A stretch of 64,000 nucleotides of DNA from Mixophyes australis (GCA_036250195.1 JAVHZZ010000003.1:39777835-39841834), one strand, 5' to 3'; counted from the stretch's first letter, positions 22,181-33,935 are shown. The notes: a model not told the origin generated them from the sequence alone. Numbers and translations: made by a program.

Positions 22181-24854
22181 AGAGTAAGCTGTATCGTATA
22201 ATGCCAGAAAAGGCAATGATAACTGACAGAAATAGACCCATTGAAATGCATTAGAAAATGAGACAATGGAACCTTGAGAAAAGTAGTTTCCACAAAGTAT
22301 AAATTTAGGGATTGCAAAATGATTTGACTGCATTTAATATTGGGTTCCTTAAAATCTGAAGACCAAAAAAACTTTATTTAGATGAAAAAAGCAGTGATGC
22401 TTTGGGGAAGATTGTCTGGTGTAGGCAACTAAATGATTTGATTGGTGATTTTAAGCAGACCAGGGGGGGAGTGTACAAAAGTGCAGTTTTCCCAAATCGC
22501 ACTGTTTTGAGCAATTTTCTGTGCATTTTGGAGACTGTGAGATCCTGTAAAGGCCAAACCCATTTTTTTTAAATGCCCAGAATGAAAGCCATGCACTTTA
22601 TAAACGTGTAGTTTGTAAAAACTGCCAGACAAAGGGCTAGCTTATTAGATCTGATTCTGACAGGTAAGATGCTGCTCTCTGAGTCATCTTGCCTGTCAGA
22701 GGTGTAAAAAAATTAATAAATTAATAAAGAAGTAAAAATATGAAAAGCCCTCCCTTCCCTTCTCTAGCACCCTGGTTCTCTTTGGGGTGGAGGTGGGGAG
22801 GCTTGTACTAAAGATCAGGCCCCCGCACTTACCTGTGACCAGCTCAGTGTTAGGTAGCACTGCGCAACTCCTGGTACACCAGGCCAAGCATTTGCGACCA
22901 TACAAGTGCCCACATGCCCATGGGCAGCAGTACATATGATCACTCGCAGTGCTACACATGTGCACTACAAGTAGTATCCTCATTAGTATAAGAAATAATT
23001 CATTGTGCCCACCCCAGTCTTATAGATAAATAATTAATATGTCTACAGTATTATTTGCAATAATATTGCCCCATAATAGTTTCTGTAGTGCAGTACCCCT
23101 AAAATCTGTTTACATGCTTGAAAACAAACATAAGATCCAACTATTACAATTTATCAGTTCAGACACTGACGATCCACCAAACAATAGTCCTTACTTAGGT
23201 GTGCTTCCAGTTTTGGAACGGTCTCAGTGACAATTGTAATCTGCCCTTCTGTCCCTCTCTACTAATCACAATAAAGATGATACCACAAGAATAAAACTGA
23301 CATAATGCAAAACAGGTTCCAGTACAAACTCAATAAAATGGATATAAAGCATTAAAAAGCATCATCAATATAAATTATATATGGTACCACGCACAAGCAT
23401 TAGAAACCTGTGCCATCGAGGACCATTCGTAAGATCAATGCAAAGTCAGGAGCAATTTCTCAAGGTATAATCGTGTGTAGAAAAGAATTCGATGGTCACC
23501 ATATATTTGGCAGCAGGTGAGGGTTCCGAGAATGGAATTCGGAACACTAACCATAATGCTTTTAAGTGGATGCAGTTCTTAGGGGAAATATTTTCATAGG
23601 ATGAAAAATCCCCTTTAATATATCCACTATAACAAAGGCACACGAATAATTTAATATCCAAATAATCCAATTTTCAATGCCACTGTAAGAACATTAACAG
23701 CACAATACATTCTTTGCATATACAAACACATGTTTTATTGTCCTTGTGTAGAAACTGTTCATATAACAAACTACCATTTTACTTTAAATGAAGAACACAC
23801 GGGTACATCCATATTGAAGCTCGAAATATCCTTAAGTGCCTTTCACTTTGTTAGACATTAGCAATTAATCATACAAAAACCAGTTGATAATGCATCTGCT
23901 TCTTCCTGAGTAAATCATCTTGTGCTATCCATTCAGCAGACGATGATTTTCATCATTACAGGACTCCAGCTGGTTTCTCTATTTATATGTATATCATATG
24001 GTTTCCAAACAGAGTTATTATGTTTAAAAGCAACTGCCTCTTTACAGCGTGGTTGGAATGGAATAGCTGCTATCAAAATATAAACATAAAATAAAAACAA
24101 TAAAAACATAAAATTATAAACAAAATTTTGGCTGTATTTATAATAATCACCTGCACGTACAGCAGTTACAGTCAAATAGTAAAATTCGAAATTTCTTAAT
24201 GGAATAAGGAATCTATTTATTAATCTATGGCGATAGGTATGATATAATCTGTTGTTTTAATTACTTATACAGGTTTGTTCTTTACACAGACATACATAAC
24301 CAGTATATTGCAGCAAGGGTGTAATAAGGAAATTTTGTAAAGTTTTGTACTTTTCACAGTATAACAACCATGCTATGTCACCCATCAATTTTATATTGAT
24401 TATTACTTTGTGTTTCAATATTGCCTGGTTAAATGTTGAGGTGTGTGTATTGCTATGCCAATCTACGCTCTCCTTCTGCCAGGGACCCCGCAGTTAAGTA
24501 GAACGCACTCTAGCCAGCACTCTTGTCCCTTGATGTCCCACTCTCCCCTCCTTAGCAGAAGTGGTGATATAAAAAGTTTTGTGCTTCTAATACAGACACT
24601 GACTGCACACAGCCGAGGCCCCCTGCAGTCAGCAGATGTGTCTTGTCATCTTTCGGATTGTATACCCTGCTAATGATAACACTTGGCAGAATGAACAGTG
24701 AAATTATTTTTTTACTTAAAATGTCAGGTAGAAGATACCAATTGGTCTGTTTTAGAGTTTGTCAGACCATGGTTGCAGATATGTGGTCATGCGACAAATG
24801 ACAAATTAGCTAATTTAATTAAAGTATTTGCATTTAATAGAGTTTCCATATTTT
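22181..24854. other. No recognisable gene
   Basis: A long AT-rich stretch in which none of the short frames (22063-22317, 22696-22983, 23446-23670, 23933-24175) has a recognisable domain, splice context or matched repeat. Confidence 0.45.
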
Positions 24855-24857
24855 ATT

Positions 24858-26400
24858 TTAATCTAGGGGACACAATAATGATATGAGGCAGAGCGAGGGC
24901 GCATAGTGATAGCATGAGGAAGAATGAGGGGGCACAGTGATAACATGAGGAAGAATGAGGGGGTACAGTGATGGCATGAGGAAGAATGAGGGGGCACAGT
25001 GATAGCATGAGGAAGAATGAGGGAGCACAGTGATAGCATGAGGAAGAATGAGGGGGCACAGGGATAACATGAGGAAGAATGAGGGGGTACAATGATGGCA
25101 TGGGGAAGAATAAGGGGGCACAGTGATGGCATGAGAAAGAATGAGGGGGCACAATGATAGCATGAGGAAAAATGAGGGGCACATTGATTGCATGAGGAAG
25201 AATGAGGGGGCACAGTGATGGCATGAGGAAGAATGAGGGGGCACAGTGATAGCATGAGGAAGAATGAGGGGGCGCAGTGATAACATGAGGAAGAATGAGG
25301 GGCACAGTGATAACATGAGGAAGAATGAGGGGGCACAGAGATAACATGAGGAAGAATGAGGGGGCACAGTGATAGCATGAGGAAGAATGAGGGGTCCCAG
25401 TGATAACATGAGGAAGAATGAGGGGGAAACGTGATGGCATGGGGAAGAATAAGGGGGCACAATGATAGAATGAGGAAGAAAGAGGGGGCACAGTGATAGC
25501 ATGAGGAAGAATGAGGGGGCACAGTGATAACATGAGGAAGAAACAGGGGGCACAGTGATAGCATGAGGAAGAATGAGAGGGCACAGTGATAGCATGAGGG
25601 GGTACAGTGATGGCATGGGCAAGAGGTAGGCAGCATAATGATGATATACTGTGTGTCAGAGAAAGTGCATAATGATGGCATGAGGGAAATGTGGGGGGAC
25701 AGTGATAGCATGGGGAAGAATGAAGGCGTACAGTGATAGCATGAGGAAGAATGAGAGGGCACTGTGATAGCATGAGGAAGAATGAGAGGGCACAGTGATA
25801 GCATGGGGAAGAATGAAGGCGTACAGTAATAGCATGAGGAACAATGAGAGGGCACAGTGATAGCATGAGGAAGAATGAGGGGGCACAGTGATGGCATGAG
25901 GAAGAATGAGGGGGTACAGTGATAGCATGAGGAAGAATGAGGGGGCACAGTGATAGCATGAAGAAGAATGAGGGGGCACAATGATAGCACGAGGAAGAAT
26001 GAGGGGGCACAGTGATAGCATGAGGGAGTACAGGGATGGCATGGGCAGGAGGGAGGCAGCATAATGATGATATACTGTGTGTCAGAGAACGTGTATAATG
26101 ATGGCATAGGGAAATGTGGGGGCACAGTGATAGCATGAGGAAGAATGAGGGGGCACAGTGATAGCATGAGGAAGAATGAGGGGGTAGAGTGCTAACATGG
26201 GGAAGAATGAGGGGGTACAATGATGGCATGGGGAAGAATAAGGGGGCACAGTGATAACATTGGGAAGAATGAAGGGGTACAGTGATGGCATGAGAAAGAA
26301 TGAGGAGGTACAGTGATGGCGTGAGGAAGAATAAGGGGGCACAATGATAACATAAGGAAGAATGAGGGGCACAATAATCGCACAAGGAAATGTGGGGGCA
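24858..26400. repeat. 31-bp minisatellite, about 45-50 units
   Basis: The unit on the plus strand is GAGGAAGAATGAGGG followed by GGCACAGTGATAGCAT, with variants (gtac for gcac, aac or ggc before at). Because 31 is not a multiple of three and the unit has no stop on the minus strand, all three minus-strand frames stay open over long distances. The apparent 516-codon frame at 24853-26403 and its 434- and 254-codon companions are artefacts of this. Two larger sub-blocks near 25590-25720 and 26015-26145 are diverged copies of each other, 426 bp apart. Confidence 0.95.
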
Positions 26401-26720
26401 CATTGATGGAATAAGACAGTGAGGAGACTGGGGGGCACAGTAATGGCACGGTGCACAGTGTTATGTTGTGGAGGGTACAGTGAAGGCATTATATACAGTG
26501 CATACTACTGGTCTGATGTGGAGGGTACAGTGAAGGCATTATATACAGTGCATACTACTGGTATGATGTGAGGGGGCACAGTGATGGTCTGATGTGGAGG
26601 GTACTGTGATAGCATTATATGGCGGGTACGGTGATGGCATGATGCAGAGGTAAAGTTATAACAACGTAACACAGGACGCACAGTTATGGCATAATGTGGG
26701 GGCCACAGTAAGGTGCCGAG
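26401..26720. repeat. Degenerate continuation of the minisatellite
   Basis: The motifs 'gggtacagtgaaggcatt', 'gggcacagtgatgg' and 'ggtacggtgatggcat' recur at irregular spacing. A 60-bp segment beginning 'gaaggcattatatacagtgc' is tandemly duplicated at 26483 and 26532. Confidence 0.75.
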
Positions 26721-27148
26721 CAACAAACTAGTTTTTGGACTGTGGCCTGTGCGCACAGTGTTTTACATAGAGTGCTCTATGAGATTTCAGATTATATAAT
26801 ATTACAGGGTTTCTGTACTTATGTGTGAGTTTGAATAAATCTCATTTGTTTAACTCTGTGGTGATGGCTATGGGCGCAGTTTTACTCTGTGCTCTACTAG
26901 ACCAGACACTGCAATAATATAGTCATTTATGATTATAAATGGAAATTTAAAAAAAAAAATGTTTTTATTTTTTTTCCCCCTTATTAGGCTGTCCTTAATG
27001 TCTACTGTACATAATGGACATTTTTACATTTGCTCCTGATTGAATACACATCTTATGGCGAGATTTCGATACTGACATGATTAGTACTCAGTAAACTAGA
27101 TAATGCTGGGCGTTCCTTTGATGTCAAATTCTAAAAAAAAAACTTCAT
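26721..27148. other. No recognisable feature
   Basis: Unclassified; includes a poly-A/poly-T region near 26950-26980. Confidence 0.4.
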
Positions 27149-27325
27149 GGGGTATATTTACTAAACTGCGGGTTTGAAAAAGTGGAGATGTTGCCTATAG
27201 CAACCAATCAGATTCTAGTTATCATTTATTTAGTACATGCTACAAAATGACAGCTAGAATCTGATTGGTTGCTATAGGCAACATCTCCACTTTTTCAAAC
27301 TCGCAGTTTAGTAAATATACCCCCC
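27149..27325. mobile_element. Palindromic MITE, family A, complete
   Basis: A near-perfect 177-bp foldback: GGGGTATATTTACTAAACTG at the left, CAGTTTAGTAAATATACCCC at the right, arms with 'gaaaaagtggagatgttgcc' and 'tatagcaaccaatcagattc' and their inverses. The loop is 'tatttagtacatgctacaaa'. Differs from the 61936 copy at only a few positions, so the two are closely related. No target duplication is clear. Confidence 0.85.
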
Positions 27326-27552
27326 TGGGTATGTGCACACAAATATGTTTTGATACAGTTTTTGTGCTACTTTCCAATCCCAGTTCAGCCCTGGGTGCAG
27401 GGCCGGATTTACCGCTAGGCAAGCTAGGCAACTGCCTTGGACCTAGCGGTACTCAGAGGGCCCAGTCAGGACTGGCGGTGAGCAGGGTAGGCAAGGCGGA
27501 GGGGCACTCTGCCTGCCATCCCTCTCTGTCCGCCGACATGCTAAAATAAACT

Positions 27553-27713
27553 GTGGCCGGAAACAGACTAAAAGACAAACCAGTCACGTGATCGCATGCG
27601 CGGCTCCCGGCAGTCTCTCCTCCTCTCTGCTCCCACTGAATGAGGAGGAGAGACTGCCGGGACCTGTCGCGCGATCACGTGACTGTTATTTTTTTTAGTC
27701 TGTTTCCGGCCAC
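27553..27713. repeat. Internal 161-bp foldback within the hAT element
   Basis: GTGGCCGGAAACAGACTAAAA at the left pairs with the inverse 'tttagtctgtttccggccac' at the right. The arms continue through 'cacgtgatcgc' and 'cggcagtctctcctcctc' with a few unpaired bases. The resulting hairpin would have an arm of about 70 bp. Confidence 0.8.
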
Positions 27714-27846
27714 TGTGAGGACTAACACCGAGGAGCTGCACGCTGGAGAAGAAAGAAGACAAGAAGACAAGAAGACCAGAAGACAGAAAAGGGGAATACA
27801 AAAGAGAAAAAGACAGGTAAGTAAAACGGAGGCACATAGGGTGAGG

Positions 27847-28258
27847 TGATAATGAAGGGGCACAGAGGTGACATAATGAAGGGGCACAGAGGTGACATAA
27901 TGAAGGGGCACAGAGGTTATATAATGAAGGGGCACAGAGGTGACATAATGAAGGGGCACAGAGGTGACATGAGGGGCACAGAGGAGAGATAATGAAGGAG
28001 CATAGAGGTGACATAATGAAGGGGCACAGAGGTGTTCTAATGAAGAGGCACAGAGGTGACATAATGAAGAGGCACAGAGGTGATCTAATGAAGAGGCACA
28101 GAGGTGATCTAATGAAGAGGCACAGAGATGATATAATGAAGGGGCACAGAGGTGATATAATGAAGGGGCACAATGGTAATACAGTGAAGGGGCACAGAGG
28201 TGATATAGTGCGAGGGCACAGAGGTGATATTGTGAAGGGGCAAAAGTGGCAATAAATG
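27847..28258. repeat. 24-bp minisatellite, about 17 units
   Basis: The unit is ATAATGAAGGGG followed by CACAGAGGTGAC, with variants (gatctaatgaagagg, gatataatgaagggg). Twenty-four is a multiple of three, so frames repeat as 8-residue units on both strands; these are not genes. The unit is alignable to 24 of the 31 bases of the 24858-26400 array. Confidence 0.95.
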
Positions 28259-28657
28259 GGCATAGTGTGATGATTGAGGGACAAAAGTGACAAGGGCACA
28301 CCCTTGGGTTTATGTGTATTATTTTTGCAAACAAATAAGTATTACTGTCCTGACTTAAATACTTATTAGGTTGTTTTGACCCAACTACTTAAAAAACGGG
28401 ACTGCTCTGTAATTATTTAGGGGTGCCTTTTTCTGTAGCAGGGTGGCCTTGCTCTTTTCACATGTTAGGTACGCCCCCAAAGATGCAAGCCACGTCCCCA
28501 CCTCCTTTGGCGGTGCACATTCTCTCACTTCTACTTAACTATAGGGGTATATGGTAGGCTACGAAAATATAGTGCTATGGATTGTTTCAGGGAGGGGGCC
28601 CAAAACCAGTATCCTGCCTAGGGCCCCATGAGGTCTAAATCCGGCTCTGCCTGGGTA

Positions 28658-29450
28658 CCAACGTCTATAGTAAATAAGCTGAAATCTGAAATCTGAATAC
28701 ATTCATTTGACAGAAATGGGTCTATTTACTATTTAGAGAAAAGCCTTTTCTCCGACAAAAACACCAGAGACCTTCCCCCTATACATAAAGGCATACTAAC
28801 GTGCCATCCCCTGCCAGCAAAGAGATTCGTTGGCTATCCCATACAAACAATGGAAAGTCTACTTAACAAGGACAGCAACGTTAAAAGAATCGCAGTGGAA
28901 AATGAAAGGAAAACGCTTTATTATTTAAGTAAAGCATTTTGCTGATAAGAGAATTGTTGTAAAATATTTTTTTTCTTTTCTTTTTCTTTTACCCAAAGTG
29001 GAACTGAAAGGTTTCCTGTTCCGCTGCGCATGCGTGAATTGGCTGGGGTCACACAGACGGACCCAAGATTGGCTGGCTAACCGACAGAAGTACTCTTACT
29101 GTTGCCAGCCAGCATTTCCAGGCAAGTATGAATCAGTCAGCTGCGCAGTAAAGTAAGTTAAGCAAATTGCAGCTTTAAAAGATTTTCTGTTGCTGCAATA
29201 AGTGCCGATACAAAATTTTGATTAACGTTGCATAATAGTAGTGTATATTAATAAAGCTGTACTTTTTCTCGCAACTTGGCAGATAAGCGTTTCAATCCAT
29301 CAGCCGTTCAGGTTAGGGAAACCTGAATTAGGCATTGCTTCCGAGTACTTGTCTTGAAAATGTATGTACAGGTAAGAGTCAACCCATTTAAGAAGCATAG
29401 TAACAATTATGGAGGAATTCTGATTGAGTTCATATAACGATGAGAGTAGG
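28658..29450. other. No recognisable feature
   Basis: Unclassified sequence with a T-rich run near 28965-28990. Confidence 0.4.
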
Positions 29451-29615
29451 GACTAGTCCAGTGTTGGCTAACCTGTGACACTCCAGGTGTTTGAGAAACT
29501 ACAAGTCCCAGCATACCCTTCCAGCAATAAGCTGCTATATATTGTCAAAGCATGCTGGGACTTGTAGTTTCACAAACACCTGAAGTGTTACAGGTTAGCC
29601 AACACTGGACTAGTC
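29451..29615. mobile_element. Palindromic hAT-type MITE with perfect 8-bp duplication
   Basis: The element spans 29459-29607 (149 bp) with long arms: CAGTGTTGGCTAACCTGTGA at the left, its inverse 'gttacaggttagccaacactg' at the right, and the inner pair 'aaactacaagtcccagcat' / 'atgctgggacttgtagttt'. The direct repeat GACTAGTC flanks both sides (29451-29458, 29608-29615). No coding capacity. Confidence 0.92.
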
Positions 29616-30302
29616 AGAAGACTCCGGCATAAATTGGTCAGATTAACACGCATCTTAATGTATGGAACTTAGCTGAGTGCAAAGGATCAATGTCTTTATG
29701 TTTGTGGTCCCATTACATGATAATATTCATTGGATAGTTGTGATGAGCAAAATATATCCCGATTTTTGACACAAATTAACTTTTTGATATTTTTTTCCCC
29801 TAAAATAGTTATCTGTTGTAAACACAGATCCACCAAGCTGGAGAAAGTCTATACCTTCAGTAAATGGATCCTAATTTGAAATAGACCTCTTGTGACTAAT
29901 AAAAAGTGACTGAATGTCCTATGGTGTGGTTTGTTGTATCATTCATAATATTGGGCCAAACGATTTTCAGTGTAATGATTCACAAATCTTTGATTCCTCC
30001 TAAACAGAAAACATTGTCTGAAAGAAGTTTATAGAGCAAAAAAATGTTGCTTATTCAGAAATGTTGATTTGTTGTTATTTTTCCTGTTTGTTTAACTTTT
30101 ATGTTCAAATAGACTTTAATAATCTTTAATACTTATCAATTAAATTCCTATGAATAAACTTCCTGAAATCCAGAAGTCAGTATCATGAAGTTAATAAGAA
30201 CTACTGAACCAAATTTGACATATAGTGATAATTAATTACAATACTGCGGACAATCTGTGCAATGCAGGCAACGTAGACAAGAGTATGAAATCAGTGAGTG
30301 AA
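29616..30302. other. No recognisable feature
   Basis: AT-rich unclassified sequence. Confidence 0.4.
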
Positions 30303-30730
30303 TTAGGCTGGGACTACAGAGGTGTCCTCCTGATGGGTAATCTATTTTACCAACAACTGATTAAAAAGAAATAGAAAATTCCCGATCAGGATGCACATCC
30401 ATGTGTACACACTATAGACGTTTTACAAGATTTACCCTCAGATCTGTGCTCTTCATCTGTCATAACCATCAGCTGAAAAGATAATGACTCTGTAAACTCT
30501 ATGGAGCTCCTGATCGTGAGTGCAGACGCACTGCAGGATTGGAATGTCATTGTTCCATCGTTGAATTAGATTTTTAGCTCAGCTTAAAAATCAATTGAAA
30601 CGATACAATGGGCTTTGGAATGATAATCACTTGCAGCGTACACACTAATGCAATATCGGGCCAAACAGTCATTTATTGCTTGATTGGCCCGATAAGCTGC
30701 TGAAAACCCTGTAGTGTGTACCCAGCCTAA
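30303..30730. mobile_element. MITE with TTAGGCTGGG ends
   Basis: The left end TTAGGCTGGG and right end CCCAGCCTAA are exact inverse repeats. A second inverse pair lies inside: 'gtgtacacactatag' (near 30413) and 'tgtagtgtgtaccc' (near 30709). The element is 428 bp with no coding capacity. The target duplication is not clear because the outermost bases are themselves symmetric, so the superfamily stays open. Confidence 0.6.
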
Positions 30731-31640
30731 GCTGACATCGAATTTTAAATAAATTTGAATATTTGTAGTTTATTAAAGCTTGGATTATAATATAAGTACA
30801 TGTTAAAGTTTCAGTGTTTATATACTAAACAAAATCTTTCATATTAGCTGTCCCCTTTTCTTTTTTTAAACATTGCCATCAAAGTCTTTTCAGAATTCAT
30901 GTCTGGAGATGCACCCATTAAATGCACCAATAGTGAAGGGTGGGGGGTGGTGCTTAGGCCAGGGCACACCACAAACTGATGCCCCCAAATACAGCTTGAT
31001 TAAGATGGAAGTTAAACTCTGAACCATGAGTCTTTAGGGGCATGGAAGCCTCTCTGGAGGAGTTTAGTGTGAAAGTACCCCTAAAATACAATTTTTTTTA
31101 TATAGAAAATAGCTACTAATGGAAAACGTAAATATATGTATAGAATTCCCAGAAACTTGTCAGAACTGAATATGTTTGAGATAAAGTGTGGGGATTGTGG
31201 AGGGCACGTTAAGCCATCCTTTGCAGATATTGGCTGATAACAGAGCACAATAGCTTGCACACTGCTGCACAGCAAATGTAAATATATCGTAAAAAGGTAA
31301 GGGTAGGAAAAGGTAAGGGTAGGAATAGTCAAGGTAAGGGTAGGAATAGCGAGTGAATACGCCCTAAATCGGTAGAACCTGCATACTAAAGCAAAAATAG
31401 TAAGTAATTGGCGCTATCACACATTCAAAACTGCGAAAAATTAAAGTCTTCAATGCAATGTGTGAATGAAACCGTGTCTTGTGGATTTTCACAAGTTGCT
31501 TTTCTTAAAAACTACAGGCTGTCCATATGTTCTACAGTATAGAATCTATACGTTTGACTCATCTGATTTACTTCCAGATATTGTTTTCATGCAGAATATG
31601 GACAAAGTAGAAACCCCAATAGTGAAGTTCAATATAAGTA
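30731..31640. other. No recognisable feature
   Basis: Unclassified. A short direct repeat 'aaggtaagggtagga' recurs at 31295-31345. Confidence 0.4.
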
Positions 31641-31649
31641 TTTCTATAT

Positions 31650-32551
31650 AAAATTCATATGATGATATTGAACCCACATGAACCAGCAGCGGGACAGGGG
31701 GTGTGGCCACGTCTCAATGGGGGCTTGACCACTGTTACGAGCCGCGGCTGCCCTGGGCACCGCCGTGACTCACTTCCGGTTCTGGCTCAGCGTTCCGTCC
31801 GTCGTCATGACGACCAGGACGTCCTTTCCTCCTGGTCGCTCTTAGCCTCTAGCGCCGCATCCCGGCATCTAGGGCAGCCGGGCGCGTGCGCACATTGAAT
31901 ATAGTTATAGCCCAGCTGGGCTAATTATTACCTGCTGTGTAGGACAGTTTTTTATTGGTTCCTATCTGCTTATAAGGCAGGGGAAGGACAAGCTCTCCCT
32001 GCCGGTTATAGTTCCTGCTTCAGTGCTCTAGCCTGCTCTCTGTACCTGCTTGCCTTTGTACCTGTTTATTGTTGCCGACCCTTGCCTGGATATCTGACTA
32101 CGATTGACTGCCTGTGCCCCTTGATCTATTGCCTGGACTTTTATGTTGCTGTTTTACCTTTGACCTCTGACCTCGGCTTGTTTACTGGACACACTGTCTG
32201 CTGCCGGCCCTCGACCCTCGCCTGGACCTCACTCCGCCTTCCTGGGTTCTCCCCAGCCGGTACACATCTCACGACCCTCTGTTTGTCTGCAGCCAAGTCT
32301 GTCCCCACCACTAGGGGCAACAGTGAACACCAGCCTTTCCGAGTAGACTCCGGGTTTTGTTGTACTGGTTGGAGGGGTTCCTAACAACCACATCACGATG
32401 GCAATGTAGCCACGCCCCCATAGGCCTGCCTAGCGATGAAAAGTGCTAGGCTGCTCATTAGATGCCTCCCTTCCCCCAACATGTCCCCAGGTGGGACAGA
32501 CCCCCAAAATCAGGACTGCTCCACTGACATCGGGATAGTTGGGAGGTATAC
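31650..32551 (-). repeat. CCCAACTnTCCCG-family repeat split by an LTR
   Basis: The parts 31650-31727 and 32392-32551 together match, in reverse complement, the order of blocks at 94-235: 'ccaactatcccgatgtcag', 'gggggtctgtccc', 'gggggcgtggctac', then 'gtggccacaccccctgtccc'. The solo LTR at 31733-32386 interrupts it, so the repeat is older than that LTR. Confidence 0.55.
31728..32391 (+). mobile_element. Solo LTR with 5-bp target duplication
   Basis: The LTR occupies 31733-32386 (654 bp), begins TGTTACGAGCCGCGG and ends GGTTCCTAACA. The direct repeat ACCAC flanks it at 31728-31732 and 32387-32391. A TATAAGG promoter-like box lies at 31971, followed by C/T-rich sequence with recurring 'cctgcttgcctttgtacctg' motifs. 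No internal coding region adjoins it. Different family from the LTRs at 14176 and 48504. Confidence 0.85.
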
Positions 32552-33702
32552 ATGAAACAAAAGAAGACACAAGGCTTTCCTCCTATGTTTTCTTTCTTGT
32601 CATATCACCAATCAGCTTCCACTTCTCCTAGTCATCAGACTCCAATTATGATGCCGAAAATGTATAGCAGAAAAAAGAGGTATCTAGTGTAATACCTTCT
32701 TCAAAATATTTTTATTTATACTGAAATACCCTGAAATCCACATTAAATATACACATACAATGATAAAATGTTCCTCAAAGCTTTTGCAAGTCTCCTAACC
32801 TCACATCGATGAGTTCACATAGTAGAACGATGTCGGCAATATGTATTTTACGTCTGAGGGATCCTTTAGTAGTTGTCGTCTATTTGGAAATCCTCTTTAA
32901 GTGGCTCTACCAATAGATAGAATTCTGTACATTCTAAACACTAGAATATAACTAGTTAAATATTCTTTCTGTATTAATCCAAATATTTGTTTCCACGAAG
33001 AACAGCAAAAGACAATAACAAATACTGCCAATACCCATTGTTCTCCACTTCAGGCGTTTAATATGGAAAATCTGTGATGTTTTCTTGTTGCATCTACATA
33101 AAATCAATCATTTTATGAAATATTTAAAACTATCAGTCCAGTGTGCCAGTTTGAATGCAGCTGGAATCCCTGTTATCTGATGGTGCATAAATTGTGGAGC
33201 GCTAACTTTTAATGTATTTCCCCCCTTATCTAGAGGAAGAATTTGTAATATTGCAATATGCCACATGGCTCAGTAATGCTGATGCCTCTATCTAAACTTC
33301 AATACTGGGAGAAATCGAGATAGGAAAAAATGAGACCTGGACAACATATAAAAATGCTGTATTTATGCAGACTTGGCACTGAATAATTCTGCAGATGACA
33401 TAAACAAAATCCTGTCTCTTGTCTACAGAATAGCAATTTCAATATGTAAAACAGTTGCATAAAATATATGACAATATGTTAAAGCAGTGCATCTTGAGCA
33501 TCAAGAGTTTAAGGTTTATTTAAATTGAACAGTCCTCGTTTTCGAGCATTGCCCCCGATCCTAACCCCCACGGTGCTTGGAAACCACTATTTCACCGTTT
33601 GTCAACCAAGACTATTGCTAGACCCAGGCAACAGAGGTTCAGACTCTAATCCTCAACCGCAGCGTCATATGTCATTTTTATTATTTTATTGTTTGCTTTT
33701 TA
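32552..33702. other. No recognisable feature
   Basis: AT-rich unclassified sequence. Confidence 0.4.
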
Positions 33703-33935
33703 ATTAGTATTATTATTATTATTATCTTTTATTTATAAGGCACTACAAAAGGCGCACAGTACATAAAATTTACATCCATAAACAATACAGACAGCAGTAA
33801 TCCATAACACATTACATAATGCATTAAAAAAAAATAATATAAAGACCAGACATCTACTAATTAACAAATTATGCACAGATAACTTGGTAATGCGGATCAT
33901 GTTATTTACGGGGCAGTGAGTGAGAATGGTGGTTC
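33703..33935 (-). mobile_element. L2-type LINE 3' end, minus strand
   Basis: Starts with (TTA)n at 33705-33725 followed by 'ttttatttataaggcactac', then 'ggcgcacagtacataaa', 'acagacagcagtaatcc' and 'attacataatgcatt'. The same order is seen at 62864-63250, so both are copies of one L2-like tail whose 3' end lies at the left. Confidence 0.65.

Larger units (their letters stand above)
27390..28657. mobile_element. Non-autonomous hAT-type element, 1.25 kb
   Basis: The element spans 27398-28649. The left end CAGGGCCGGATTTA is matched inversely by TAAATCCGGCTCTG at the right (one mismatch), and the similarity continues inward (ctaggcaagctaggca versus its rough inverse tgcctagggccc). The 8-bp direct repeats CCTGGGTG (27390-27397) and CCTGGGTA (28650-28657) flank it, with one mismatch. 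Together these indicate hAT. There is no transposase. The interior carries a large foldback and a 24-bp minisatellite; frames of 243 and 219 codons on the minus strand derive from the minisatellite. Confidence 0.85.

Noticed and set aside
24853..26403. Long minus-strand open frame (516 codons) and overlapping 434- and 254-codon frames
   Set aside because: Generated by the stop-free 31-bp minisatellite unit in every frame; no independent coding evidence.
24858..28258. CRISPR-like regular arrays
   Set aside because: Units are contiguous with no unique spacers; eukaryotic minisatellites.
27568..28334. Minus-strand frames of 243 and 219 codons and a plus-strand 87-codon frame
   Set aside because: They arise from the 24-bp minisatellite inside a hAT element.
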